Below, in pieces: positions 23,616-31,947 of a DNA stretch of 46,277 nucleotides. The position numbers were made by a program, and so were the translations under genes. How positions within the stretch are numbered: the first letter of the stretch is position 1; each line of letters starts with the position of its first letter. This DNA is from Arthrobacter sp. Lineage in GTDB: Bacteria > Actinomycetota > Actinomycetes > Actinomycetales > Micrococcaceae. A model generated the notes under the pieces. It was given only the letters and a program-made list of their open reading frames with translations, had not been told where the DNA came from and searched no databases. The stretch lies in the NCBI GenBank assembly GCA_031178585.1, contig JAPSIT010000005.1, forward strand, positions 1 to 46,277, in the 5' to 3' direction.

Positions 23616-26165
23616 CTAATAATGTCGTGCAGCCACGTCGGCGGGTTCGGCTGCGGGAGCATCAGCCGGCGCCGGGCCGGGCTTGCGGAGCTTTGCACCT
23701 TCCACGTCCACGTCGGGCAGTATCCGGTCAAGCCAGCGCGGCAACCACCAGGCCTTGTTGCCGAGCAGGTACATCACGGCCGGGACGATGGTCATGCGCA
23801 CCACGAACGCGTCAATGAGGACGCCGACCGCCATCGCGAAGCCGAGCGGGCGGACCATGTTCAGGTGCGAGAAAATGAAGCCGGAGAACACGCTGACCAT
23901 GATGATCGCGGCTGCCGTGACCACCGCGGCGGCATGGCTGAATCCGGAGCGGACGGCGTGCTTCGCGGTTTCCCCGTGCATGTAGGACTCGCGCATGCCG
24001 GAGGCGATGAACACCTGGTAATCCATGGCGAGGCCGAACAGCACGCCGATCAGGATGATGGGCAGGAAGCTCAGCACCGCGCCCGGGTTGTCCACGCCGA
24101 AGATTGTCCCCAGCCAGCCCCACTGGTAGACCGCAACAACCGCGCCGAAGGCAGCCGCCAGCGACAGCAGGAAGCCGCCTGTAGCCAGCAGCGGGACCAC
24201 GACCGAACGGAACACCAGCAGCAGGAGGAGCAGCGAGAGGCCCACAACAATGGCCAGGTATGGGGGCAGGGCGTCACCAAGCTTGGTTGAAACGTCGATG
24301 TTGCCCGCGGTCTGTCCCGTCAGGCCGATGCTGACGCCGGTGGCCTCCTTGATGGCGGCTTTCTCGGCACGCAGTTCGGAGACCACGTCAACGGTGCTGG
24401 CGCTGGCCGGCCCCTCGCGGGGAATGACCTGGAACACGGCGGTGCGGCGGTCATCACTCAGGGCGACGGGGACGGCGGCCGTGACGTTTTCTGTGCCGCG
24501 GAGGATGTCCGCGACGTCGAGCTGCTTGGCCTGCGCCTCCGGTGCGCTGAGGCCTGCCGGGAAATCGCCGACGACGACGATCGGTCCCGTCATGCCCTCG
24601 CCGAAGCTGCGGCTGGTGACGTCATAGGCCTTGAAGGCCTGCGAGTCGGCCGGTTCAGACCCGCCGTCGGGCAGCGCGAGCCTCAGCTGGCTGGCCGGCA
24701 GGGCCATGATCCCGAGCAGCAGAACTCCGGCGAGGACGGCCATGACCGGGTGCTTGGTAACGAGACCGCCCCAGCCGTGACTGCTGTTGTGCGCCTCCTT
24801 CAGGAGATCGTCGGCAGCGTGGTTCGGATCCGCATTGTGCCGTGCGGCCTTGGCCCATGCTCTTTTGGAAATCAGCTTCCGGCCAATGAGGGAGAGGATC
24901 GCAGGCGTGAGGGTCAGGGCAACCACCACGGCGACTCCCACCGTCGCAGCGGCTGACAGGCCCATGACTCCGAGGAACGGGAGGCCCGGGACCACAAGGG
25001 CGGCAAGGGCGATGATGACGGTCAGGCCGGCGAACAGGACAGCGTTGCCGGACGTGCCCGTTGCGAGCGCCACCGACTCCTCCTCGTCCATGCCGGCCAG
25101 CACCTGGTTGCGGTGCCGGTTGACGATAAACAGGGAATAGTCGATGCCGACGGCCAGCCCCAGCATCAGCGCGAGCATCGGGGAAATGGAGCTCATGTCC
25201 ACGACGCTGCTCAGGGCGAAGGTGCCGCCGACGCCTGCCGCCACTCCCACTAGCGCCATCAGCAGGGGCAGTCCGGCGGCGATCAGGGTCCCGAGCATGA
25301 TGATCAGGACGAGGGCGGCGACAGCCACCCCAATGATCTCCGCCACACCGAACACTTCGGAGACGTCCTCGGTGATTTCCTTGCTGGCAAGTGCGGTAAC
25401 CCCGGCAGAGGTGACCTCGTTGGCGATGTCCTGGACCTGCTGGCGCACCTCAGGGTCCAGTCCGTTGATGGAGGTCTTGAACTGGACCTGGGCGATCGCA
25501 GCCGTGCCGTCTTCTGAAACAAACCGCATGCCTTCGGAGGATTCCAGCTGGCGCTTGGCGAGGGCCAGCTTCACGTTCCCGGCCTCCAGTTCCTTAATGC
25601 CGGCGTCGAGCTTGTCCTGGCCGGCGGCCAGGGCAGCCTTCTGCTGGCCGAGCTGCGCCTCGATGAGTGCGGCAGGAAACCCTGCCGCACTCATCTGGGC
25701 TTCCGCAGCGGCAAGCTGCTCCTTGCCCGCGGCGAGCTCAGCGGCAGCCTCGTCCAGCCGGACCCTGCCCGCCGCGGCCTGCTTCTCGCCAGCTGCAATG
25801 TCTCCCGTGGCCTGGTCGAGTTGTGCCTGAGCGGCGAACGGGTCGACCGTACCCTGCACGTCGGCGAGGGTTTCAAGCTTGGCCAGCGCGGCAGCAACCG
25901 CCTCCCGGCCGGCCTGCGTGAAGCCGGTATCCCCGGCCTCGAAGACGATCCCGGCGGAACCGCCGGAAGCAGCGGGCAGCTCCTTCTTGAGCTTGTCTGC
26001 CATCTGCTGGGTCTCAGTGCCAGGGATCTGGAAGTTGTTGGACATTGTGCCGTGGAAAGCTGCGGCAGCCCCTCCCACGGCCACCAGGACGGCCAGCCAC
26101 AGCGAAATAACGAGCCAGCGGTGCCGGTAGGAGAATTTGCCGAGCCGATACAGGAGAAGTGCCAT
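23616..26165 (-). CDS. MMPL/RND-type membrane exporter with coiled-coil extracytoplasmic domain
   Basis: An 849-residue transporter with two MMPL halves. The N-terminal helix is followed by an extracytoplasmic domain, then helices 2-6 with GLAVGIDYSLFIVNRHR (about 342-358). The second half repeats this with GVLFGLAMDYQVFIASGMRESY (near 720), the paired proton-relay aspartate regions of the family. Between about 108 and 215 is an Ala/Gly/Gln-rich heptad-like stretch (repeats of AAGxxxLxxA) predicted to form a long helical hairpin, as in YhgE/Pip-like domains. It probably exports a lipid or a hydrophobic drug; the substrate is unknown. ATG at 26165, 1 bp after the stop of the TetR regulator gene that precedes it, so the two form an operon. 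The C-terminus is Pro/Ala-rich and cytoplasmic. Confidence 0.9.
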   Translation of the reverse strand: MALLLYRLGKFSYRHRWLVISLWLAVLVAVGGAAAAFHGTMSNNFQIPGTETQQMADKLKKELPAASGGSAGIVFEAGDTGFTQAGREAVAAALAKLETLADVQGTVDPFAAQAQLDQATGDIAAGEKQAAAGRVRLDEAAAELAAGKEQLAAAEAQMSAAGFPAALIEAQLGQQKAALAAGQDKLDAGIKELEAGNVKLALAKRQLESSEGMRFVSEDGTAAIAQVQFKTSINGLDPEVRQQVQDIANEVTSAGVTALASKEITEDVSEVFGVAEIIGVAVAALVLIIMLGTLIAAGLPLLMALVGVAAGVGGTFALSSVVDMSSISPMLALMLGLAVGIDYSLFIVNRHRNQVLAGMDEEESVALATGTSGNAVLFAGLTVIIALAALVVPGLPFLGVMGLSAAATVGVAVVVALTLTPAILSLIGRKLISKRAWAKAARHNADPNHAADDLLKEAHNSSHGWGGLVTKHPVMAVLAGVLLLGIMALPASQLRLALPDGGSEPADSQAFKAYDVTSRSFGEGMTGPIVVVGDFPAGLSAPEAQAKQLDVADILRGTENVTAAVPVALSDDRRTAVFQVIPREGPASASTVDVVSELRAEKAAIKEATGVSIGLTGQTAGNIDVSTKLGDALPPYLAIVVGLSLLLLLLVFRSVVVPLLATGGFLLSLAAAFGAVVAVYQWGWLGTIFGVDNPGAVLSFLPIILIGVLFGLAMDYQVFIASGMRESYMHGETAKHAVRSGFSHAAAVVTAAAIIMVSVFSGFIFSHLNMVRPLGFAMAVGVLIDAFVVRMTIVPAVMYLLGNKAWWLPRWLDRILPDVDVEGAKLRKPGPAPADAPAAEPADVAARHY

Positions 26166-26166
26166 G

Positions 26167-26913
26167 TCAGGACCGTTCTGGGGGGTGCGGGGCGGAAGGG
26201 TTGTTGTGGTGTGCAGGCGGGTGTTTCTGTGCGGGCGCTGTGAAGCCGGAACCGAGCAGGCCCATGGAGTCGATCAGCAACTGCCGGAGAATGGCCAAAG
26301 ATTCGGCTGAAAGGTCAGTTCCGCAGCGGTCGAACCAGACTTCCATGGCGGCCTTGCCGCAGGAGATGACGGAACCAGCAAGAGCCCGGAGATACAGCTC
26401 GTCCATCTGGTTAGCGGGATGGTGGACCGCCCGCTCGCGGGCGGCGGCGATGATCTGCTCGGTGCAGTGGTCCCAGGCCTCGAGTTCTGAGCGTGCCAGC
26501 ACAGGGCTGGCCTGCGTCAGGCTGAAGAGCTCGGCCATCGGGGCGATCGTCATGGGGTCTGCAAGCTCCACGAGGGCTGCCCGGGCCGACTCAAGGATCG
26601 GCTCGTCCGCCGGCCGCAGGCGGAACTGCTCAAGCACGGTGTCGAGGAAACCGTGCGTCACTGACGCGATGGCTGCCTCGGTGCTGTTGAAGTAATTGAA
26701 GAACGTGCGGCGGGACACTCCGGCGGCGTCTGCGATGTCCTCGACAGTGAAGTTGCCCGGTCCCTTACGGCGGAGCAGCTCGAGCGTGGAGGTGGAAATC
26801 GCCTGACGGGTGGCTGCCTTGTTCAGCTCCCGCCGGGAGGGAGCAGTGCCGGAGGAGGCAGTACTGGCCGCAGCGGGGGTCGCGGAGTGCCGGTTGGAAC
26901 TGGAAGTGGACAC
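26167..26913 (-). CDS. TetR family transcriptional regulator
   Basis: The probable regulator of the MMPL exporter. The 248-residue protein has a disordered Ser/Ala-rich N-terminus (1-27), a TetR helix-turn-helix (about 33-85: NFTVEDIADAAGVSRRTFFNYFNSTEAAI) and an all-helical ligand/dimer domain. A His/Pro-rich tail closes the chain. GTG at 26913, directly preceded at 6 nt by the hexamer TAGTGT and no Shine-Dalgarno, so the mRNA is probably leaderless and this start is preferred over internal ones. A GTGCA-n4-TGCAC inverted repeat between its -35 and -10 suggests autoregulation. The operon continues directly into the exporter. Confidence 0.9.
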   Translation of the reverse strand: MSTSSSNRHSATPAAASTASSGTAPSRRELNKAATRQAISTSTLELLRRKGPGNFTVEDIADAAGVSRRTFFNYFNSTEAAIASVTHGFLDTVLEQFRLRPADEPILESARAALVELADPMTIAPMAELFSLTQASPVLARSELEAWDHCTEQIIAAARERAVHHPANQMDELYLRALAGSVISCGKAAMEVWFDRCGTDLSAESLAILRQLLIDSMGLLGSGFTAPAQKHPPAHHNNPSAPHPPERS

Positions 26914-26919
26914 TCAATT

Positions 26920-26949
26920 ACACTACGTGCATGTTTGCACTCTGCGCAA
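26920..26949 (-). promoter_or_regulatory. TetR-exporter operon promoter with internal operator
   Basis: Minus strand TTGCGC (26949-26944), an 18-bp spacer and TAGTGT (26925-26920), then 6 nt to the GTG start at 26913. The spacer contains GTGCA-AACA-TGCAC (26940-26927), a perfect 5-bp inverted repeat in a position where a bound repressor would block RNA polymerase. Confidence 0.55.
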
Positions 26950-27010
26950 GTTTTCTCCCGGCCCGCTTGGAGCCGGACACGAAAGAGCAAGAGCCGGTTC
27001 GATGCCCGAA

Positions 27011-27027
27011 TTCACATGCACTTCACA
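27011..27027 (+). promoter_or_regulatory. TTCACA direct repeat with 11-bp period
   Basis: TTCACA at 27011-27016 and again at 27022-27027, followed by CATAGG (27035-27040) as a poor -10 candidate. An 11-bp direct repeat of this type is typical of OmpR-family regulators; PhoP and MtrA sites in actinobacteria both contain TTCAC/TCACAG cores. It lies 116 bp before the secreted protein gene. Confidence 0.4.
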
Positions 27028-27142
27028 GCTGAGCCATAGGAAAAGAGCAACGTCGAAGGTGGATCCTGTTGGCATGGCCGTAATGGCCGTAACGGCCGGC
27101 GGCGACGGGGCCGCCAGCGTCCGGCAGATCGAGGAGAAGGTC

Positions 27143-27733
27143 ATGAACCGTACGAAGAAAGTCGCACTCAGCCTCGGCGCTGCGGCAGTGGCGCTGGGCG
27201 CCGGACTGGGCGCCACAGGAATGGCCTCCGCGACAACAGCCCCACCGGCCCCCAACTCCAGCAGCCCCTCCGCGAACGCGGCCCCTGACGGCCAGACGCC
27301 AGGCAGTGGGCAGGACAAAGGCCTGGGGAAAGGCCACGGCTTAGGTCACGGCCGGGGCCAAGGCCAGGGGCTGCGCGGGGCGCAGGCCTCGGCGCTGGCG
27401 GCCAAGCTGGGGGTCGACGAAGCCAAGGTGGCAGACGCTCTAAGGACGTTCCGGCAGGAGAATCGGTCTGCCGGTCCCCGGGCAGGCGCGCAGAAGCCGG
27501 ACCGGGCAGCGAAGGACGCGGCGCTGGCCGTATCTTTGGCGAAGTCACTGGGGATCGAGGAGGCCAAAGTGAAGGCCGCCCTGGAGGAACTCAGGGCCGA
27601 GGCCCGCAAGAGCCGGGCCGCGGACCTGAAGCCGCGGCTGGACCAGGCTGTTGCGGACGGCACGCTTACCCGGGCGGAGGCGGATGCCGTTTTGAAGGCA
27701 ATGGAACAGGGGGTGATCGGCGGACGTCACTGA
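27143..27733 (+). CDS. Secreted protein with two LGxxEAKVxxAL helical repeats
   Basis: A 196-residue predicted secreted protein of unknown function. Residues 1-31 form a signal peptide (MNRTKK, then a hydrophobic Ala/Gly-rich core ending ATGMASAT). There follow a Pro/Ser-rich and then a Gly/His/Lys-rich linker (DKGLGKGHGLGHGRGQGQG, about 56-74) and two copies of a helical module, AAKLGVDEAKVADALRTFRQ and AKSLGIEEAKVKAALEELRA. The C-terminus, LDQAVADGTLTRAEADAVLKAME, is a short motif found in many actinobacterial secreted proteins. ATG at 27143 is preceded by GAGGAG; the frame is open far upstream but without coding character. It diverges from the TetR gene and converges on the hydrolase gene. 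The Gly/His linker could bind metal, which is only an inference. Confidence 0.75.
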   Translation: MNRTKKVALSLGAAAVALGAGLGATGMASATTAPPAPNSSSPSANAAPDGQTPGSGQDKGLGKGHGLGHGRGQGQGLRGAQASALAAKLGVDEAKVADALRTFRQENRSAGPRAGAQKPDRAAKDAALAVSLAKSLGIEEAKVKAALEELRAEARKSRAADLKPRLDQAVADGTLTRAEADAVLKAMEQGVIGGRH

Positions 27734-27743
27734 CCGGATACCC

Positions 27744-28448
27744 CTATGCCGAACGGTCCACCGCGGCCAGGATTGCCTTGCCGAGTTCTGCCGGCTTGGT
27801 GAACTGCGGCCAGTGCCCTGTGGGCAGGTCCATGAGATCGACGTCACGGATGCGGGCGAGTTCCTCGACGTACGGGTGGCCCGCATCCATCCACTCCTTG
27901 AGCAGGCTGCTGGGAAACTCGCAGGCAATGACGGTGGCAGGCACGTCGTAGCGGCGCTGGTCATGAAGGTGCTGCCGGTCGTACGCCACGCCCTTGGGTT
28001 GGGGAACGGCGCGCGCCCGGAACATGGCCCGAAGGTCGTCATTCAGGTCCACAAGGTCTTCCTCCTCGAAGCCTTCCCAGGGCGGCAGCGGTATCCGATC
28101 ACCTTCAGCGGGCAGTTCATCGTTGATGACGCCGCCCTCACCGAGAGGTCCGCTGTCTACATAGATGGCACGCGCCACGCGGTCGGGCCGGGCGTCGACT
28201 ACCCCGTGAATGATGGCACCGCCGCCGGAATGGCCTACGAGGACCACCTGGCCATCAATGCCGTCCACTGTTTCCACGACGGCGTTGATGTGGTCCCGCA
28301 GCCCGATGCCGCTTCGCTCCGCATCAGGAGCCTCCAGCCCGGGCAGCGTCAGCGGATGAACTGTGTGACCGGCGTCAGTGAGCGGGGGAGTGACCTCGGA
28401 CCACGAGGATGCATCGAGCCAGAACCCGGGAACCAGAATGATGTCCAT
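27744..28448 (-). CDS. Alpha/beta hydrolase
   Basis: A 234-residue alpha/beta hydrolase of the small esterase type. MDIILVPGFWLDASSW supplies the oxyanion HG-like loop (as PGFW), Ser74 in VGHSGGG is the nucleophile and His in LPTGHWPQ (about 213) completes the triad with an Asp in the late helical part. There is no signal peptide. The substrate cannot be predicted; it resembles salicylate esterase/EstC-like proteins (MeNP-cluster) in length and start. The ATG at 28448 is 6 nt after TAGGGT with no Shine-Dalgarno, so probably leaderless. A strong terminator separates it from the upstream symporter gene, so it is monocistronic. Confidence 0.88.
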   Translation of the reverse strand: MDIILVPGFWLDASSWSEVTPPLTDAGHTVHPLTLPGLEAPDAERSGIGLRDHINAVVETVDGIDGQVVLVGHSGGGAIIHGVVDARPDRVARAIYVDSGPLGEGGVINDELPAEGDRIPLPPWEGFEEEDLVDLNDDLRAMFRARAVPQPKGVAYDRQHLHDQRRYDVPATVIACEFPSSLLKEWMDAGHPYVEELARIRDVDLMDLPTGHWPQFTKPAELGKAILAAVDRSA

Positions 28449-28454
28449 GCGGGT

Positions 28455-28460
28455 ACCCTA
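28455..28460 (-). promoter_or_regulatory. -10 hexamer TAGGGT, leaderless start of the hydrolase gene
   Basis: Minus-strand TAGGGT, exactly 6 nt, then the ATG at 28448. No Shine-Dalgarno. Confidence 0.55.
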
Positions 28461-28486
28461 CCGCGGACCATGCTGCCGCGGCGTTA

Positions 28487-28529
28487 AAAAACGCCTGTGC
28501 CCCGGGACTTCCGGGGCACAGGCGTTTTT
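28487..28529. terminator. Bidirectional terminator downstream of the dicarboxylate/amino-acid symporter gene
   Basis: 19-bp arm AAAAACGCCTGTGCCCCGG (28487-28505), loop GACTT, and a perfect complement (28511-28529) ending in five T. The A and T runs flank both sides, so it can work on either strand. It sits 50 bp after the symporter stop. Confidence 0.9.
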
Positions 28530-28578
28530 CACCAGCTGCGGTTCCGCTACGGCCCAGCGCGTTAGGCCGCAAGTAAAA

Positions 28579-30006
28579 TCAGCGCTTCGCGTCCGCCAGT
28601 TCCGGCGTTTCGTCTGCAGCCGGTGCCGCGCCTGCTGCAGGTGCGTCGTCCTGGAAGGGGTCGCCGGTTCGGTGGGCGTTGTACAGCCCCTCGTCAAGGA
28701 TGCCCTGGCGCTTGGCCACCAGCGTGGGGACAAGAGCTTGCCCTGCGACGTTGACCGCGGTGCGGCCCATGTCCAGGATGGGGTCGACGGCGAGCAGGAG
28801 GCCAACGCCGGCCAGCGGCAGTCCCAGCGTGGAGAGGGTCAGCGTGAGCATGACCACGGCACCGGTGGTACCGGCAGTCGCCGCCGAGCCGAGCACGGAT
28901 ACCAGCGCGATCAGCAGGTACTGACTGAAGTCCAGCTCGATGCCGAAAAACTGCGCCACGAAAATGGCCGCAATTGCGGGGTAGATGGCGGCGCAACCGT
29001 CCATCTTTGTGGTCGCGCCCAGCGGGACAGCGAAGGAGGCGTAACCGCGGGGAACGCCGAGGTTCTGCTCGGTCACGCGCTGGGTCAGCGGAAGGGTGCC
29101 GATGGATGATCGGGAGACGAAGGCAAGCTGCACGGCCGGCCAGACGCCGGAAAAGTACTGCTTGACGGAAAGCCCGTGGGACCGGACCAGCACGGGGTAC
29201 ACGCCGAAGATCACGAGGGCCAGGCCGATATAGATGGCGGCCGTAAACTTGCCGAGCGAACCGATCGTGTCCCAGCCGTAGACGGCCACGGCGTTGCCGA
29301 TCAGGCCGACGGTGCCCAGCGGAGCAATCCGGATGATCCACCACAGGACCTTCTGGATCACTGCCAGCGCCGAGGCGTTGAGGGCCAGGAAGGGTTCGGC
29401 CTGCTTGCCGACCTTGAGGGCCGCAATACCGACTGCGATCGCGATCACCAGGATCTGCAGCACGTTGAAGCTGACGGCCGTGGTTACTGCGCCGGATTCG
29501 GCCACGGTGGAGCTTGCACCAAGGCCGAGGAAGTTCTTGGGGAAGAGTCCTGTCAGGAACGCCCACCAGTCACCCGACTTGCCGGAGTACTCCTCGGGTT
29601 CAGCGGAAATACCGGTGTTGGTGCCGGGCTGCAGCACCACGCCCAGGCCGATGCCGATCAGCACGGCGACCAGGGACGTGATGGCGAACCACAGCAGGGT
29701 GTTCCAGGCCAGCCGTGCCGCGTTGGAAACTTCGCGGAGGTTGGAAATGGAGCTCACCACCGCGGTGAAGATCAGGGGAACGACGGCGGTCTGCAGCAGC
29801 GATACGTAGCTCGAGCCGATGGTCTGCAGCGTGGCGCCCAGGGCGTTGGGGCTGGCTTTGGTGCTGCCGGTGTACTTGGCCAGCAGGCCAAGAACGAGTC
29901 CCACGATCAGGGCAGCGATGATCTGGAAGGCGAAGGAGCCTGCCCACCGGGGCAGCTGGAGCCCGGATGACCCGGACGAAGGAGGGGTGCTGGTTTGAGT
30001 GCTCAC
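28579..30006 (-). CDS. Dicarboxylate/amino acid:cation symporter (DAACS family)
   Basis: Uptake of C4-dicarboxylates or acidic amino acids with Na+ or H+. The 475 residues show the family motifs: VVPLIFTAVVSSISNL in the N-terminal half (about 73), the re-entrant loop RSSIGTLPLT (about 296), GATTKMDGCAAIYPA (about 325) and VDPILDMGRTAVNVAGQA (about 412). All the usual helices and hairpins are present. The C-terminus has a charged Ala/Asp-rich tail. GTG at 30006 follows TAGCTT by 6 nt without Shine-Dalgarno. Glutamate/aspartate versus succinate/fumarate specificity cannot be decided. It is a single gene between its own terminator and a 175-bp gap. Confidence 0.93.
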   Translation of the reverse strand: MSTQTSTPPSSGSSGLQLPRWAGSFAFQIIAALIVGLVLGLLAKYTGSTKASPNALGATLQTIGSSYVSLLQTAVVPLIFTAVVSSISNLREVSNAARLAWNTLLWFAITSLVAVLIGIGLGVVLQPGTNTGISAEPEEYSGKSGDWWAFLTGLFPKNFLGLGASSTVAESGAVTTAVSFNVLQILVIAIAVGIAALKVGKQAEPFLALNASALAVIQKVLWWIIRIAPLGTVGLIGNAVAVYGWDTIGSLGKFTAAIYIGLALVIFGVYPVLVRSHGLSVKQYFSGVWPAVQLAFVSRSSIGTLPLTQRVTEQNLGVPRGYASFAVPLGATTKMDGCAAIYPAIAAIFVAQFFGIELDFSQYLLIALVSVLGSAATAGTTGAVVMLTLTLSTLGLPLAGVGLLLAVDPILDMGRTAVNVAGQALVPTLVAKRQGILDEGLYNAHRTGDPFQDDAPAAGAAPAADETPELADAKR

Positions 30007-30012
30007 CCCATC

Positions 30013-30018
30013 AAGCTA
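30013..30018 (-). promoter_or_regulatory. -10 hexamer TAGCTT, leaderless start of the DAACS symporter gene
   Basis: Minus-strand TAGCTT, exactly 6 nt, then the GTG at 30006. The same hexamer and spacing occur at deoD. Confidence 0.55.
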
Positions 30019-30181
30019 GGGCGCGCAAAATACAGCTTCCACTCCTCGTTGAGAAATATTACGCAGGCGCGGGACGCTCCAGCAGCCGAAATGCCCGGAA
30101 AATCAGTGTGAGACTAATCTTTTGTGAAGTTATTCCCGCAGCGGGTGTGGCAAACATCTCGCCGGAGTAGCGTGGCTGCAG

Positions 30182-31867
30182 CTAGCCGAGCATGGCGCGC
30201 TTGAGGGTGTCGAGTCCTACGGAGCCGATGTTCAGTGCCTTCGTGTGGAACGCCTTGAGGTCGAAGCCGGGGCGGGCTTCGAGTTCGGCGCGGATCTGCT
30301 CCCACAGCCGCTGGCCCACCTTGTAGGAGGGTGCCTGCCCCGGCCAGCCAAGGTAACGCGCGAATTCAAACTGCAGGTTGCCCTCGCTGATGTCGAGGTT
30401 CGCCTTGAGAAATTCGAAGCCCTTCTCCGGCGTCCACGGCCCGGAGCCCCACCGCGCCGGCATGTCGAGTTCCAGGTGCACGCCGATGTCGAAGACCACA
30501 CGCGCTGCCCGCATCCGCTGCATGTCCAGCATCCCCATGTGGTCGCCCGGATCCTTGAGGTAGCCAAGCTCCTCCATCAGCTTTTCGGCGTACAGCGCCC
30601 ACCCCTCGCCGTGGCCCGAGGTCCAGCACACATTCCGGCGCCAGCTGTTCAGGAGTTCCCGGCGGTAGACGGCGGTGGCCACCTGCAGGTGGTGTCCCGG
30701 GACGCCCTCATGGAACACGGTGGTGGTTTCAGCCCAGGTGGTGAACGTGTCCTCGCCCGCTGGCACTGACCACCACATGCGCCCGGGGCGGCTGAAGTCG
30801 TCGGACGGGCCGGTGTAGTAGATGCCGCCCTCGTCGGTCGGGGCGATGAGGCATTCGAGTGTTTTCATGGCCTCGGGGATGTCGAAGTGGACACCTGAAA
30901 GCTCCGTGATCGCCCGGTCCGAAAGCTCCTGCATCCACGCCTTCAAGGCCTCCTTCCCCTTGAGCTGGCGGGCGGGATCGCTGTTCAGGACCTGCTTGGC
31001 TTCCGCAACCGAAGCGCCCGGCCGGATTTCATTGGCGACGGCCTCCTGGGCGGCAATGATCCGCTCCAGTTCACCGATGCCCCACGCGTAGGTTTCCTCG
31101 AGGTCCACAGCGGCGCCCAGGAAGCCGCGGGACGCGAGTGCATACCGCTCCCGTCCCACGGCGTCCTTTGCCGGTGCCACGGGCAGCAGTTCCTCCTTGA
31201 GGAACGCAGCGAGCTCTGCGTATGCGTTCCGGGCGGCGGCAGCACCGGCGTCGAGCTTTTCCTGGAGCGCGGCAGGCAGCGGCCCGTCCGCGGTCTTCGC
31301 GCCGGCGGCGAGCTTTGCGAAGAAGCCGTCTTCAGCGGCGTACTTGGTGGTCTGCTCTATGACGATGGCGACCTGGCGGGCGGCGGAAACCCGCCCGGCA
31401 GCCTTGGCTTCGCGCAGCGATGCGATGTAGCCCCGGACGGCACCGGGAACATTGGCGGCGCGGCCGGCGATGTTCTCCCAGTGCTCCTCCGTGTCCGAGG
31501 GCATGAGGTCGAAGATAGACCGGATGTTCTGCGCGGGGGACTCGATGTTGTTGAGCTCGGCCTTGTCCCACCCCGATTCGTGGAACTCCACCTGCAGGCC
31601 AAGGCGCTCACGCATCGCGTCAAGAGTGACGGTGTCGACCTCGTCCACCGGATCGAGCCCGTCGAGGGCAGCAAGGGTTTCGCGTGCGGCTGCTGCGAAC
31701 TCCTCGATGCCGGCAGGCGAAAAGTTCTGGAACTCCGTGTCGTGCCCGGGGACGCCAAGGATGGTAGCGAAGCTCGGGTTAAGCCGGACCAAGGTGTCCG
31801 TGTAAGCGTCGGCGACGGCATCAATGGGGGTCCTGGGGCGCGCTGGCGCTGAGGTTTCACTAGTCAC
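30182..31867 (-). CDS. DUF885 family protein, predicted zinc metallopeptidase-like
   Basis: A 561-residue cytoplasmic protein of the DUF885 family. Mostly alpha-helical, with the family's metal site HEGVPGHH at residues 386-393 (HExxxHH form) in TTTVFHEGVPGHHLQVA, and GHGEGWALYAEKLMEELG about 30 residues later supplying another acidic ligand. Members resemble carboxypeptidase/M32-like folds, but activity is known for few. There is no signal peptide, unlike some lipoprotein members. The GTG at 31867 follows TAGTCT by 6 nt, again a leaderless arrangement. It lies 80 bp downstream of the carboxylase epsilon gene on the same strand but appears to have its own promoter. Confidence 0.9.
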   Translation of the reverse strand: MTSETSAPARPRTPIDAVADAYTDTLVRLNPSFATILGVPGHDTEFQNFSPAGIEEFAAAARETLAALDGLDPVDEVDTVTLDAMRERLGLQVEFHESGWDKAELNNIESPAQNIRSIFDLMPSDTEEHWENIAGRAANVPGAVRGYIASLREAKAAGRVSAARQVAIVIEQTTKYAAEDGFFAKLAAGAKTADGPLPAALQEKLDAGAAAARNAYAELAAFLKEELLPVAPAKDAVGRERYALASRGFLGAAVDLEETYAWGIGELERIIAAQEAVANEIRPGASVAEAKQVLNSDPARQLKGKEALKAWMQELSDRAITELSGVHFDIPEAMKTLECLIAPTDEGGIYYTGPSDDFSRPGRMWWSVPAGEDTFTTWAETTTVFHEGVPGHHLQVATAVYRRELLNSWRRNVCWTSGHGEGWALYAEKLMEELGYLKDPGDHMGMLDMQRMRAARVVFDIGVHLELDMPARWGSGPWTPEKGFEFLKANLDISEGNLQFEFARYLGWPGQAPSYKVGQRLWEQIRAELEARPGFDLKAFHTKALNIGSVGLDTLKRAMLG

Positions 31868-31873
31868 CCCACG

Positions 31874-31879
31874 AGACTA
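31874..31879 (-). promoter_or_regulatory. -10 hexamer TAGTCT, leaderless start of the DUF885 gene
   Basis: Minus-strand TAGTCT, exactly 6 nt, then the GTG at 31867. It lies between accE and the DUF885 gene. Confidence 0.55.
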
Positions 31880-31947
31880 ACGGCGCCAATCCAGTTATAA
31901 AAGACTTACTGAATTTGTCGGCGAGGCGTCACTGGCGGGGGCCTCCG

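Noticed and set aside
28378..29109. A 243-codon plus-strand open frame crossing the terminator at 28487-28529
   Set aside because: It runs through a perfect intrinsic terminator and the antisense of two well-supported genes, with no protein similarity.
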